Positions 53,874 through 62,015 of a DNA stretch of 64,000 nucleotides are shown here, piece after piece. Position 1 is the first letter of the stretch, and the number at the start of each line of letters is the position of its first letter. The stretch covers positions 1,674,001 through 1,738,000 of the forward strand of contig NZ_AP014636.1 of NCBI RefSeq assembly GCF_001547935.1. Direction: 5' to 3'. This DNA is from Vibrio tritonius. GTDB lineage: Bacteria > Pseudomonadota > Gammaproteobacteria > Enterobacterales > Vibrionaceae. A program made the translations under genes and the position numbers. The notes under the pieces were generated by a model, which worked only from the letters and a program-made list of their open reading frames with translations, was not told where the DNA came from and made no database searches.

Positions 53874-54176
53874 CGTGAGTCCTCATCCTTACCATACCTT
53901 CCGTTATTGAGCTTAACCAGGGCTCGTTAATGAAGCTCTGAATTTCTGAAAATTAAGATACAATTGGGCATAGTACGCGATTCAACACTCCATACTCGCC
54001 ATTTTCGGCACTCAATGTGCAGATCAATTAGGTATGCACGAGAAAGTTCCATAAAACAAGTTCAATATTTTCGAACATGAATATCAGCCAGATAGGATTA
54101 TCAACATGATGAATGTCACATAGACTAACAGCAACTTAGTGATAACACTGATGAACCAAATTTAAGGAACTCCATC
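53874..54176. other. Intergenic region ada-alkA / doxX
   Basis: 303 bp between divergent genes. Contains a degenerate fragment of the dispersed repeat (53897-53973); the remainder is presumed promoter DNA for both genes. No canonical Ada box was identified with confidence. Confidence 0.5.
53897..53973. repeat. Degenerate copy of dispersed MITE-like repeat
   Basis: ACCTTCCGTTATTGAGCTTAA, then GGCTCGTTAATGAAGCTCTGAA and a decayed end ATTGGGCATAG, corresponding to one half of the full element at 54634-54899. Confidence 0.6.
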
Positions 54177-54620
54177 ATGGGCGAATTTTTGAAAAAACTG
54201 TTAACTTCTAATGCGGGTCTCGCACCACTAGCACTACGCATCCCTGTCGGCATCATTTATATGGCGCATGGTAGCCAAAAATTGTTCGGCTGGAACGGTG
54301 GTTATGGCCTACAAGGTACTGGTCAATGGATGGATTCTATCGGTATTCACCCAGGAGTCTTAATGGCAGCTCTTGCTGGTAGCGGCGAATTCTTCGGTGG
54401 TCTGCTACTTCTCGTTGGTCTATTAACTCGTCCAGCTGCGGCAGTCACTGCATTTACGATGCTAGTCGCTATTTTTAGTGTTCACATTTCCCATGGTCTT
54501 TTCCTAAGTAATGGCGGCTATGAGTATGGTCTAGCTCTGTTTGCTGCAAGCTTGTCACTACTGTTCTCAGGTCAAGGTAAAGTAGCAATCGACAACTTTC
54601 TACTGGAAAAATTGAAATAA
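54177..54620 (+). CDS. DoxX-family membrane protein
   Basis: 147 aa with four TM helices. DoxX signature: PLALRIPVGIIYMAHGSQKLFGWNGG followed by GSGEFFGGLLLLVGLLTRPAA. Family members are small quinone- or redox-related inner-membrane proteins of uncertain function. Monocistronic; a full MITE-like element begins 13 bp after the stop, between this gene and its probable terminator. Confidence 0.9.
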   Translation: MGEFLKKLLTSNAGLAPLALRIPVGIIYMAHGSQKLFGWNGGYGLQGTGQWMDSIGIHPGVLMAALAGSGEFFGGLLLLVGLLTRPAAAVTAFTMLVAIFSVHISHGLFLSNGGYEYGLALFAASLSLLFSGQGKVAIDNFLLEKLK

Positions 54621-54633
54621 TTCAAAATACCAA

Positions 54634-54899
54634 TATACCCAAATGACCTCAAGATGCAGACTTCAGAGCTTCATCAACGAGCACAGCTCAAGCTCAATGA
54701 CGGCAGGAATGGTTATTCCCTTTCAACGTCATTGGGCGCAGAAATGGGCTTGTTGATGAGCTCCCAAAGGGCGAGTTGTATTCGCTCCTATGCTGCGTTA
54801 CCGATTTTCTACGTAGAATAACTAGGTATTCAAATCGGTGCCTTGCCTATGAGCGAATACATTCTCGCTGAAACAGCATCTTGAGGTTACTTGGGTATA
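54634..54899. mobile_element. Full-length MITE-like palindromic element (266 bp)
   Basis: Ends are 24-nt terminal inverted repeats with two mismatches: left TATACCCAA...AAGATGC, right GCATCTT...TTGGGTATA. Inside are nested inverted repeats, for example GAGCTTCATCAAC/GTTGATGAGCTC and GTATTCGCTC/GAGCGAATAC, so the whole unit can fold into a long hairpin. No ORF. Flanks are compatible with a TA target duplication (element TACCC...GGGTA). Fragments of the same element occur at 43958, 53897, 56421 and 58031. Probably a non-autonomous element mobilised by a transposase elsewhere. Confidence 0.8.
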
Positions 54900-54903
54900 G
54901 ACG

Positions 54904-54942
54904 CAAAAAGGGCGAAGTTAACACTTCGCCCTTTTCGTTTTT
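54904..54942. terminator. Bidirectional terminator doxX / hdfR
   Basis: AAAAGGGCGAAGT pairs with ACTTCGCCCTTTT around TAAC (54906-54918 with 54923-54935). Lies directly after the MITE-like element. Confidence 0.9.
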
Positions 54943-54976
54943 AAAACAGTATTATCAGACACAAAACGATGCTTTA

Positions 54977-55861
54977 TCACATCGCCTCACCGGCACGCGT
55001 TAAACTATAACCAGTTAATGGATCGATATGTTTCACTAAATCTTCTACCTGAGTGATGGCATTAATCGATGAGCTGTTCTTGCGGTAACTAAGATACACA
55101 GGCCGATACCAATCTTCTACCCCTTCCACTCGATAGAGCTGATTAGCCTTTATAAACGGCTCAACAACAGAAGCAGGAAGGTAGGCACTACCACCCTTCT
55201 CCAAGATAAAATCAAGCGCTATACGCGCCGTTGAAGTGCGCAGAAATGGGGCTGGCGCCTTGGGGTGTCGTTCACCATGCTCCGAAGCAAAGCGAGCTCC
55301 CCAATCAACGTACACATAACGGCGTTCAAACACCGTATCAATCGTGTCGGGGTGAGTGGACACCAACACCAAGACAGTATCCGCGACTTTTTTACATTGC
55401 AACTCTTCGGCTTTAATTGGATCAAATGCAAACGCCATGTCTAGAGTTCTTTCTAGCAACTGACGGTTCAATTGCTCACGCCCCATCACTTCAGCCATAA
55501 ACCCGTAGCCATCAAATGCATCAGTGACCACACTCAAACAGTTTTGTAAGTAGGCATCCCAGATATTAGGCGTACCTCCTAACGTTAACTGAAGCGCTTT
55601 ACCGCCTTCCAAAGAGAGATCGTATTTTGCTTGCTGTAATGTCGCCACCATGATCTCTGCATAGTTGATCAGACGCTCACCAGCAGAAGTTAATTTGATG
55701 TTATTTCGATCACGGGTGAACAGCTGTGCATCAAAATAACTTTCTAACTGTTTAATCCGTGCGCTTACCGCTGCTTGGGTAAGATAAAGATTCTCAGCCG
55801 CACGCCCAAAATGTCGGACTTTGGCCAACTCAAGAAACGTACGAAATACTTTTACGTCCAT
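54977..55861 (-). CDS. hdfR: LysR-family regulator HdfR
   Basis: 294 aa. N-terminal HTH (about 1-60: VFRTFLELAKVRHFGRAAENLYLTQAAVSARIKQLE) closely matches E. coli HdfR, followed by a LysR substrate-binding domain (about 90-290). HdfR is named as a repressor of flhDC in E. coli; Vibrio has no flhDC, so the target here is different. The assignment is strengthened by synteny: it is divergent from maoP, as in E. coli. Confidence 0.85.
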   Translation of the reverse strand: MDVKVFRTFLELAKVRHFGRAAENLYLTQAAVSARIKQLESYFDAQLFTRDRNNIKLTSAGERLINYAEIMVATLQQAKYDLSLEGGKALQLTLGGTPNIWDAYLQNCLSVVTDAFDGYGFMAEVMGREQLNRQLLERTLDMAFAFDPIKAEELQCKKVADTVLVLVSTHPDTIDTVFERRYVYVDWGARFASEHGERHPKAPAPFLRTSTARIALDFILEKGGSAYLPASVVEPFIKANQLYRVEGVEDWYRPVYLSYRKNSSSINAITQVEDLVKHIDPLTGYSLTRAGEAM

Positions 55862-56011
55862 AGTGAACCCTCAAAAATTACCCTTAAATATTAATAGCTA
55901 ATGTTAATTGTCACGATAAAAAAGTTTTGTTTTTCTTTTGATAAATTTACGCCTAACTTTCGCCGTAATCAATGGCTACACGGTGGTAGCACCTACTTAC
56001 ACGAGGTCGAC

Positions 56012-56371
56012 ATGTCTGAGACTGAATTTCGTCAAGGAAAAAAACGTTTTTACGATAATAAAAAATTCCCACGCGGGTTTGCGAAATCTGGTGACTTTAC
56101 CTTAGCAGAAGAAAATATCCTAATGCTTTATGGGGAGACGCTAGTTGGTCTAGAGTCTGGTGTACTCGCACCAACAAACTCAGAAGAGCAACACTTTATG
56201 CAAGTGGTTAGCAATCCAGATTTAGCAGAAACTAAAATCGAAAAAGTGTGGATGAAATACGTTCGCCTAGCTCGCGGCCGTAAGCGCTTTCACACTCTTA
56301 ATGGACGCAGTCGTCCTGATGCATCAGAAGACTACTCTGAAGACGAGCCTACTCTAACCGAAGAAGATTAA
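56012..56371 (+). CDS. maoP: Macrodomain Ori organisation protein MaoP (YifE, DUF413)
   Basis: 119 aa from the ATG at 56012 (MSETEFRQGKKRFYDNKKFP), RBS GAGG; a longer in-frame start at 55901 has no such support. Compact domain with FPRGFAKSGDFTLAEENIL and RKRFHTLNGR, and an acidic tail (EDYSEDEPTLTEED). In E. coli MaoP with the cis site maoS, located between hdfR and maoP, limits Ori-region DNA interactions. The hdfR/maoP arrangement is conserved here; the 150-bp gap is where a maoS-like site would lie. Confidence 0.88.
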   Translation: MSETEFRQGKKRFYDNKKFPRGFAKSGDFTLAEENILMLYGETLVGLESGVLAPTNSEEQHFMQVVSNPDLAETKIEKVWMKYVRLARGRKRFHTLNGRSRPDASEDYSEDEPTLTEED

Positions 56372-56385
56372 TGCTCGCATTAAGT

Positions 56386-56415
56386 GATGGGCATTCCCTT
56401 AGTGAATGCCCATTT
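56386..56415 (+). terminator. Intrinsic terminator of maoP
   Basis: ATGGGCATTC pairs with GAATGCCCAT (56387-56396 with 56404-56413) and is followed by TTT only; moderate strength. Confidence 0.7.
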
Positions 56416-56420
56416 GCGCA

Positions 56421-56485
56421 GGTGCCAATGACCAGTGCTCTTTGATCAAGATCTGAATTCTGCGTCTTGAAGTCATTTGGGTACA
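56421..56485. repeat. Partial copy of dispersed MITE-like repeat
   Basis: Contains CCAATGACCAGTGCTC, GATCAAGATCTGAATTCTGC and the end TTGAAGTCATTTGGGTAC, matching the reverse complement of the left quarter of the full element. Confidence 0.7.
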
Positions 56486-56552
56486 GTACGCTTTGTTCTT
56501 ATTACGCAATAGAAGAAGGTGATTCTTCTAACCACAAAATCTATCTTTCTCC

Positions 56553-56594
56553 TAAAGCCCCACAGCAAGATACCTCAGGCGGGGCTTTATTTTG
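56553..56594 (+). terminator. Second plus-strand terminator downstream of maoP
   Basis: AAAGCCCC pairs with GGGGCTTT (56554-56561 with 56581-56588) around a 19-nt loop, followed by ATTTTG. It lies beyond the repeat fragment and may be the original maoP terminator or the end of a small RNA. Confidence 0.65.
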
Positions 56595-56615
56595 CGTCAC
56601 ATTATTAGCCGCGGA

Positions 56616-56867
56616 CTACTTCGCCAGATTCTCTAGTTTTTTCAAGAAACTCTCTTTTAGATGTTCTTGGTCATAATCTAAATGGTAAATATTGTGAAAC
56701 CCCATACGCAGCTCAACACCGTTACCACGCATATAAACGTTATAACCATCGTAATCTGAATACGCTTCAATACCTTGATACATCTTGCCATTTTCTGTTG
56801 GCTCACCATGCAGCATGACATTTTCATACGCGTGCAGCACTTTGCTGGAGTCCAATTCATTTTTCAT
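56616..56867 (-). CDS. DUF3081-family small protein
   Basis: 83 aa from the ATG at 56867 (MKNELDSSKVLHAYENVM), preceded by GAGGAGC; the in-frame ATG at 56915 lacks an RBS. Sequence DGYNVYMRGNGVELRMGFHNIYHLDYD resembles the DUF3081 family, found in Vibrio and relatives; no function is known. Cytoplasmic, no TM helix. Divergent from nagB. Confidence 0.75.
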   Translation of the reverse strand: MKNELDSSKVLHAYENVMLHGEPTENGKMYQGIEAYSDYDGYNVYMRGNGVELRMGFHNIYHLDYDQEHLKESFLKKLENLAK

Positions 56868-57225
56868 AACCGATGCTCCTCTAGTCATAGTCCAATGGGT
56901 GTCGAATGGATTCATGTTAAGTGTTAGACAATCGTCGGAATCTCTCGCTGACCTAACACTTGCTAAACTTAATGATACCGTTCAATCATCACCTCAGATT
57001 GGTTGCTATAAGTATGTAACAAGCCTGTATTAAGAACGCGTAACAGGTCAAAATTACTTTTTTCTTAAAAAAAATTAATAGCTAGTAAAACGATAGGGTT
57101 TTCAGCAAAAAAACTAAAACAATCAATTTAACCCACACAATATTGGATAAAAACTGGCTAATAAAAATCACTTATTTTATAATGCGAATTAATGAAATAT
57201 TGAACATGACCTAGTGGTGATTTCC
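56868..57225. other. Regulatory region upstream of nagB
   Basis: 358 bp without a gene. AT-rich. The part at 57173-57199 (TATTTTAT...GCGAATT...ATGAAATA) has a rough dyad and resembles NagC operators in its AT-rich arms and GAATT centre. Promoter elements were not placed with confidence. Confidence 0.45.
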
Positions 57226-58026
57226 ATGAGACTGATTCCTTTAAAAACAGCAGAGCAAGTTGGGCAATGGGCTGCAGACCACATTGTGAAACGAATCAAT
57301 GCATTCAAACCAACAGCAGACCGACCATTTGTACTAGGCTTACCCACTGGTGGCACTCCGCTTACTACCTACAAAGCCTTAGTAGAGCGTTTCAACGATG
57401 GTAAAGTGAGTTTTAAACACGTTGTGACATTCAACATGGATGAATACGTTGGCCTACCAGCAGAACATCCTGAGTCATATCGTTCTTTTATGTATCAACA
57501 CTTTTTTGATCTCGTTGACATTCAAGAGCAAAATATTAATTTGCTTAATGGCAATACGGATAATCACGATCAAGAGTGCGCTCGCTACGAAGCAAAGATA
57601 AAATCGTACGGCAAAATTCATCTCTTTATGGGAGGTGTCGGTACCGATGGTCATATCGCATTTAATGAACCAGCTTCTTCATTGGCCTCTCGCACTCGAA
57701 TTAAAACGCTAACAGAAGACACTCGTATTGCTAATTCGCGTTTCTTTGGTGGTGATGTTTGTCAGGTGCCTAAATACGCGTTGACTATCGGTGTGGGAAC
57801 CTTGCTAGATGCAGAAGAGGTATTAACGCTTGTCATCGGCCACAACAAAGCGCTTGCGCTACAAGCTGCTGTAGAGGGGGCAGTAAACCACTTGTGGACC
57901 GTATCTGCGTTACAGCTTCATCCTAAAGCCGTTATTGTTTGTGATGAACCAGCCACACAAGAATTGAAAGTTAAAACGGTTAAATACTTCACTGAGCTTG
58001 AGTCAGTGAATATGCAAGGTTACTAA
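57226..58026 (+). CDS. nagB: Glucosamine-6-phosphate deaminase NagB
   Basis: Converts glucosamine-6-phosphate to fructose-6-phosphate and ammonia in GlcNAc/chitin catabolism. 266 aa from the ATG at 57226 ([17 protein letters not shown]), the same length and start as E. coli NagB; the upstream in-frame start at 57214 is rejected. Seen: [25 protein letters not shown] (catalytic Asp72), [14 protein letters not shown] (His143 region) and [13 protein letters not shown] substrate loop. It stands alone, not with nagA or nagC. Terminated by a hairpin that follows a repeat end. Confidence 0.97.
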   Translation: MRLIPLKTAEQVGQWAADHIVKRINAFKPTADRPFVLGLPTGGTPLTTYKALVERFNDGKVSFKHVVTFNMDEYVGLPAEHPESYRSFMYQHFFDLVDIQEQNINLLNGNTDNHDQECARYEAKIKSYGKIHLFMGGVGTDGHIAFNEPASSLASRTRIKTLTEDTRIANSRFFGGDVCQVPKYALTIGVGTLLDAEEVLTLVIGHNKALALQAAVEGAVNHLWTVSALQLHPKAVIVCDEPATQELKVKTVKYFTELESVNMQGY

Positions 58027-58030
58027 AACA

Positions 58031-58054
58031 GTATCTTGAGGTCATTTGGGTATA
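58031..58054. repeat. Terminal fragment of dispersed MITE-like repeat
   Basis: GTATCTTGAGGTCATTTGGG followed by TATA: equals the reverse complement of the left terminal repeat of the element at 54634, with one mismatch. Only the end remains. Confidence 0.75.
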
Positions 58055-58059
58055 AATGC

Positions 58060-58090
58060 AAAAAGGGTCGTAACAACGACCCTTTTCTCT
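58060..58090. terminator. Bidirectional terminator nagB / bactofilin gene
   Basis: AAAAGGGTCGT pairs with ACGACCCTTTT around AACA (58061-58071 with 58076-58086), with T-runs on both strands. Confidence 0.9.
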
Positions 58091-58103
58091 GCTTCATAAC
58101 AAG

Positions 58104-58547
58104 TTAATTTTCTGTGGAAGCCGCTTTCTTTTCAACAGGTGGCGTTTTCTTTTCAGCACTTTCTTTCACGTCTTTAAAATCGACTACTTGCTGTTCTGGC
58201 GCCGGGTAAGTAATCCCGTTAAACCGCCCCCCCTGCTCGATACTCAAATCATCACTGTAAATAGTGCCATTAACACGCCCTTTACTTAGGATTTCAATCT
58301 TAGCGGCGTAACATGTGCCTTCAAACGACCCATTAACAATGATGTGCTCAGCATACAGCTCACCATTGGCAGTGCCACTTTCACTTATCACTAGAGTTTT
58401 ATCCACATGCACCTGACCATCAATATCACCGTCAACCTGCATGTTATTCTCTACTTTGAATTGTCCACTAATTGAACAGCCTTCTGCGATGAGAGTTGTA
58501 ACTGAGCGCTGACTCGTTGCTCGACTTTGCTTACTAAAGATTCCCAT
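58104..58547 (-). CDS. Bactofilin (polymer-forming cytoskeletal protein)
   Basis: 147 aa. Bactofilin beta-helix core (about 15-115) built from short repeats: LIAEGCSISGQFKVENNMQVDGDIDGQV, SESGTANGELYAEHIIVNGSFEGTCYAAKIEI, KGRVNGTIYSDDLSIEQGGRFNG. Polar tails on both sides. Bactofilins polymerise without nucleotide and often position peptidoglycan enzymes. RBS GAGGTG. Its start lies 97 nt inside the M23 peptidase gene, in another frame. Confidence 0.93.
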   Translation of the reverse strand: MGIFSKQSRATSQRSVTTLIAEGCSISGQFKVENNMQVDGDIDGQVHVDKTLVISESGTANGELYAEHIIVNGSFEGTCYAAKIEILSKGRVNGTIYSDDLSIEQGGRFNGITYPAPEQQVVDFKDVKESAEKKTPPVEKKAASTEN

Positions 58548-59401
58548 CGGACACCTCTTATCTTAGTAAAAATTGTATCAAAATCATTCAGACCCCAGTC
58601 AACGAATGGTTTAGGATCCAATGATCGCCCGACAAAGCGGATTTCATAATGCAAATGGGGACCAGATGTAAGACCAGTATTTCCAGAATACCCAATTAAG
58701 TCTCCTTTCTGGACGAAATCGCCCATGCGAACTTTAAACTTGCTCATATGTGAATATGAACTGGTAAAGCCAAACGAATGCTGTAAACGCAAATAGTTTC
58801 CCGAACCTTGATTACTAGGACGAGTCACTTCAACAACACCATCTGCAGGAGCATAAATCGCCGTGCCCACATTAACCGCAAAATCCTGTCCCCGGTGAAA
58901 CTTCACTTTTCCTGTTACAGGGTGAACGCGCTTACCATATCCGGAAGAAATTCGCCCTTCTTTAACGGGCTTACCATTCGGAATTTGATTTAGCATCACA
59001 ACCCTAACCGATGAGGTTATGGCCGCGGTATCGAGGCGAGACTCGATTTTTTCATTCGCATCATCCTCAACCCCAAGAACCTTCTCTAGATCCCCTAGGC
59101 GGTCAGATACCGTTTGCATTTTCTCTTCTCGTTCCAACAAATCACTTTGCAAAGAATCTCGAAGCTCTTGCAATGAAGATACTTCCTCATTGAGAGACAT
59201 AGATCGGTTTTCCAACTCTCTTTGTTTCAGCTTGGCAAAGTCGACTTCATTAACGAGGTAGTAAATAACACTCCCCGCGGTCAGTACTCCTACTAACGCA
59301 AGATACCCAAAACCTTTCAAACAATGTCGATACCATTTTCCAAGCTGAAAATGCCGAGTTCCGCTTATGGATGAAACCGATATCACAAGGTTTTCTTTCA
59401 T
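58451..59401 (-). CDS. M23/LytM-family metallopeptidase, membrane-anchored
   Basis: 316 aa. One N-terminal TM helix (about 30-50), periplasmic coiled coil (about 55-110), then a LytM endopeptidase domain (about 150-265) with the zinc ligands in SSGYGKRVHPVTGKVKFHRGQDF (His and Asp) and the catalytic HLHYEI. Predicted to cut peptidoglycan cross-links. Upstream partner of the bactofilin gene; such pairs shape cells in other bacteria (for example Csd1-CcmA in Helicobacter, LmdC-BacA in alphaproteobacteria). Confidence 0.93.
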   Translation of the reverse strand: MKENLVISVSSISGTRHFQLGKWYRHCLKGFGYLALVGVLTAGSVIYYLVNEVDFAKLKQRELENRSMSLNEEVSSLQELRDSLQSDLLEREEKMQTVSDRLGDLEKVLGVEDDANEKIESRLDTAAITSSVRVVMLNQIPNGKPVKEGRISSGYGKRVHPVTGKVKFHRGQDFAVNVGTAIYAPADGVVEVTRPSNQGSGNYLRLQHSFGFTSSYSHMSKFKVRMGDFVQKGDLIGYSGNTGLTSGPHLHYEIRFVGRSLDPKPFVDWGLNDFDTIFTKIRGVRWESLVSKVEQRVSAQLQLSSQKAVQLVDNSK

Positions 59402-60018
59402 CTATACATCAGCATTTATTTGCAACTTTGTCAGAATTTTATCAGGGTTCTGTCAACAACAAAACTTTTTACTGTGATCTTGTCACAGTTATCAAAATTT
59501 AAATTAAGCAATTCATCAATTGGTATTATGTGAAACTGTATGTCCAAAAAAAAGAGTAATACCGAAGAGTTATTGAGACATATTTTCTTGCAGTTTCGTA
59601 TCAAAATTACAAATATCGAATTAGAGTAATTGCTTAATTATTTTGTTTACTAAAATTTTTCATCTCTAGTGATAGTGATCACTTATATAAATTTTCATTA
59701 AAATCTACACGATAATAATGTGATTTAAATCACTAAATTTTATTGGTGTAATTTATTTAAATTGTGACATCAATCATTACAAAGTGTTTGCAAGAAAATA
59801 AATAACTAATTTGTATAAAAACTACATACGATAATAATGATAGAGATCACGAACAAATTACTATAAGGCTGGGAAATAATGATGAGGATCACAAAATACC
59901 CGTTCGAGATCCAATGTCTAAATGATGTGGTAAATTGACTGGGTACTAAGCAATCAACGGTTTTCTCAGGACCGTTACAACAACAATTATTCATCGGAAT
60001 ATCGAACGGGGAAATCTT
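59402..60018. other. Regulatory region upstream of mtlA
   Basis: 617 bp without a gene. It carries CRP-like sites at 59668-59683 (8/10), 59719-59734 (9/10), 59836-59851 (7/10) and 59878-59893 (8/10). A hairpin AACGGT/ACCGTT lies at about 59957-59977 in the presumed 5' UTR. In V. cholerae this region also encodes the antisense sRNA MtlS; a homologue may be present here. Confidence 0.6.
59719..59734. promoter_or_regulatory. CRP-like site, best of the mtlA series
   Basis: TGTGATTTAAATCACT, nine of ten positions of TGTGA-N6-TCACA. Neighbouring weaker sites (59668, 59836, 59878) suggest multi-site activation of the mannitol operon. Confidence 0.65.
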
Positions 60019-61920
60019 ATGATATCACCAGATGCTAAGGTCAAGATACAGAATTTTGGCCGCTTCTTATCAAACATGGTCATGCCGAACATCGGCGCCT
60101 TTATCGCGTGGGGTATTATCACTGCGCTTTTTATTCCAACAGGTTGGATACCAAATGAAAAACTAGCCGCTCTTGTTGGTCCAATGATCACCTATTTGTT
60201 ACCTCTTTTGATTGGATACACTGGTGGTAAACTCATAGGTGGTGAACGTGGTGCTGTTGTGGGTGCTATCACTACAATGGGTGTGATCGTCGGTTCAGAC
60301 ATCCCTATGTTTTTGGGCGCAATGATTGTCGGACCTTTCGGTGGCTGGGCAATTAAGTCATTTGATAAACGCGTTGATGGTAAAATCAAAAGCGGTTTTG
60401 AAATGTTGGTTAACAACTTCTCAGCCGGCATCATTGGCATGATTTGTGCCCTAATCGCCTTTATGTTGATTGGACCATTTGTAAAAACCCTTTCAACGGC
60501 ATTGGCATCAGGCGTTGATTTCCTAGTAAGTGCTAACTTACTGCCTTTGACTTCGATCTTCGTTGAACCTGCGAAAGTGTTGTTCCTAAACAACGCCATT
60601 AACCACGGTATCTTCACTCCACTTGGTATTCAACAATCGAAAGAGGTGGGTGAATCTATCTTCTTCTTGATTGAAGCAAACCCAGGTCCTGGTCTAGGCA
60701 TTTTGTTGGCTTACATGGTGTTTGGTAAAGGTACGGCTCGTCAAACAGCTGGTGGCGCATCCATCATCCATTTCTTTGGTGGTATCCACGAAATCTACTT
60801 CCCATATATTCTGATGAACCCACGCCTGATTCTTGCAGCAATGGCTGGTGGTATTACCGGTGTATTTACGCTAACTATGTTCCATGCAGGGCTGGTCTCT
60901 CCTGCTTCTCCAGGCTCTATCTTTGCTGTATTACTGATGACGCCAAAAGCCTCTGTTGTCGGAGTGCTCTCTTCAGTTGTCGCTGCAACAATCGTGTCAT
61001 TCGTGGTGGCGTCTATTCTCATGAAGACATCAAAGCAGACGTCTGAAGAAGATGAACTAGAAAAAGCCAGTTCACAAATGAAGGACATGAAAGCGTCTTC
61101 AAAAGGCCAAACTGCACCTGCAGCACAAAGCCTTGCAGAGCTTGGAAAAGTAAGCAAAATCATCGTTGCATGTGATGCGGGCATGGGCTCTAGTGCTATG
61201 GGCGCAAGTATGCTGCGTAAGAAGGTACAAGAAGCTAACTTAGATATTAGCGTGACGAACCTTGCTATTAATAACTTACCTAACGATGTTGATATCGTTA
61301 TTACACACAAAGACTTAACGGCACGAGCTCGTAACCACGCACCGCAAGCTCTGCATATTTCATTAACCAACTTCTTAGATGGCGCGTTGTATAACAACCT
61401 AGTAAATGAGTTAACAAAGAATAACGATTCTACTACTGCACCGCATACGGCTCCCGCTAATGTTCAACAAGCACCTGTATTCCAAATCGAAAACAAGAAC
61501 GTGTTCCTCGGGCTATCGGCTGAATCCAAAGAAGAAGCCATCCGCTTTGCAGGCAACAAACTGGTCGAACTGGGTTACGTCCTACCCTCCTATGTTGATG
61601 CCATGTTCGAACGTGAAAAAATGGTTTCAACTTACCTAGGTGAATCGATAGCCGTACCACACGGCACCATTGAAGCGAAAGAAAGCGTTATCCAAACAGG
61701 CATTGTTATCTGCCAATATCCGGCGGGCGTGCAATTTACTGAAGACGAAGATGACGTTGCCAAACTCGTGATCGGTATCGCGGCGAAGAATGATGAACAC
61801 ATTCAAGTCATTACCATGATCACTAATGCCCTCGATGACGATGAAGCAGTGCGTAAACTGACTTCAACTACCAATGTCAACGAAGTGCTAGCGATCTTAG
61901 CCGGCAGCCAAGCCGCTTAA
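60019..61920 (+). CDS. mtlA: Mannitol-specific PTS permease EIICBA (MtlA)
   Basis: 633 aa. Imports and phosphorylates mannitol. EIIC membrane domain (about 1-345: GRFLSNMVMPNIGAFIAWG, LIEANPGPGLGILLA, GGIHEIYFPYI), EIIB (about 375-470) with the phospho-Cys in IIVACDAGMGSSAMGAS, and EIIA (about 490-630) with the phospho-His in VPHGTIEAKE. First gene of mtlADR, 95 nt before mtlD. Multiple upstream CRP-like sites fit catabolite control. Confidence 0.98.
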   Translation: MISPDAKVKIQNFGRFLSNMVMPNIGAFIAWGIITALFIPTGWIPNEKLAALVGPMITYLLPLLIGYTGGKLIGGERGAVVGAITTMGVIVGSDIPMFLGAMIVGPFGGWAIKSFDKRVDGKIKSGFEMLVNNFSAGIIGMICALIAFMLIGPFVKTLSTALASGVDFLVSANLLPLTSIFVEPAKVLFLNNAINHGIFTPLGIQQSKEVGESIFFLIEANPGPGLGILLAYMVFGKGTARQTAGGASIIHFFGGIHEIYFPYILMNPRLILAAMAGGITGVFTLTMFHAGLVSPASPGSIFAVLLMTPKASVVGVLSSVVAATIVSFVVASILMKTSKQTSEEDELEKASSQMKDMKASSKGQTAPAAQSLAELGKVSKIIVACDAGMGSSAMGASMLRKKVQEANLDISVTNLAINNLPNDVDIVITHKDLTARARNHAPQALHISLTNFLDGALYNNLVNELTKNNDSTTAPHTAPANVQQAPVFQIENKNVFLGLSAESKEEAIRFAGNKLVELGYVLPSYVDAMFEREKMVSTYLGESIAVPHGTIEAKESVIQTGIVICQYPAGVQFTEDEDDVAKLVIGIAAKNDEHIQVITMITNALDDDEAVRKLTSTTNVNEVLAILAGSQAA

Positions 61921-62015
61921 TTTCTTCGCTCTCCTGAGTCGTTATTTCTAGGGTCAGTCTCCCCCCATGACTGACCCCACCCAGATTTTATTAAAATTTT
62001 AGGTAGGTAGTAGTT

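Noticed and set aside
60795..61397. 200-codon antisense ORF within mtlA
   Set aside because: A shadow of the GC-biased third positions of mtlA; its composition is not protein-like and there is no RBS.
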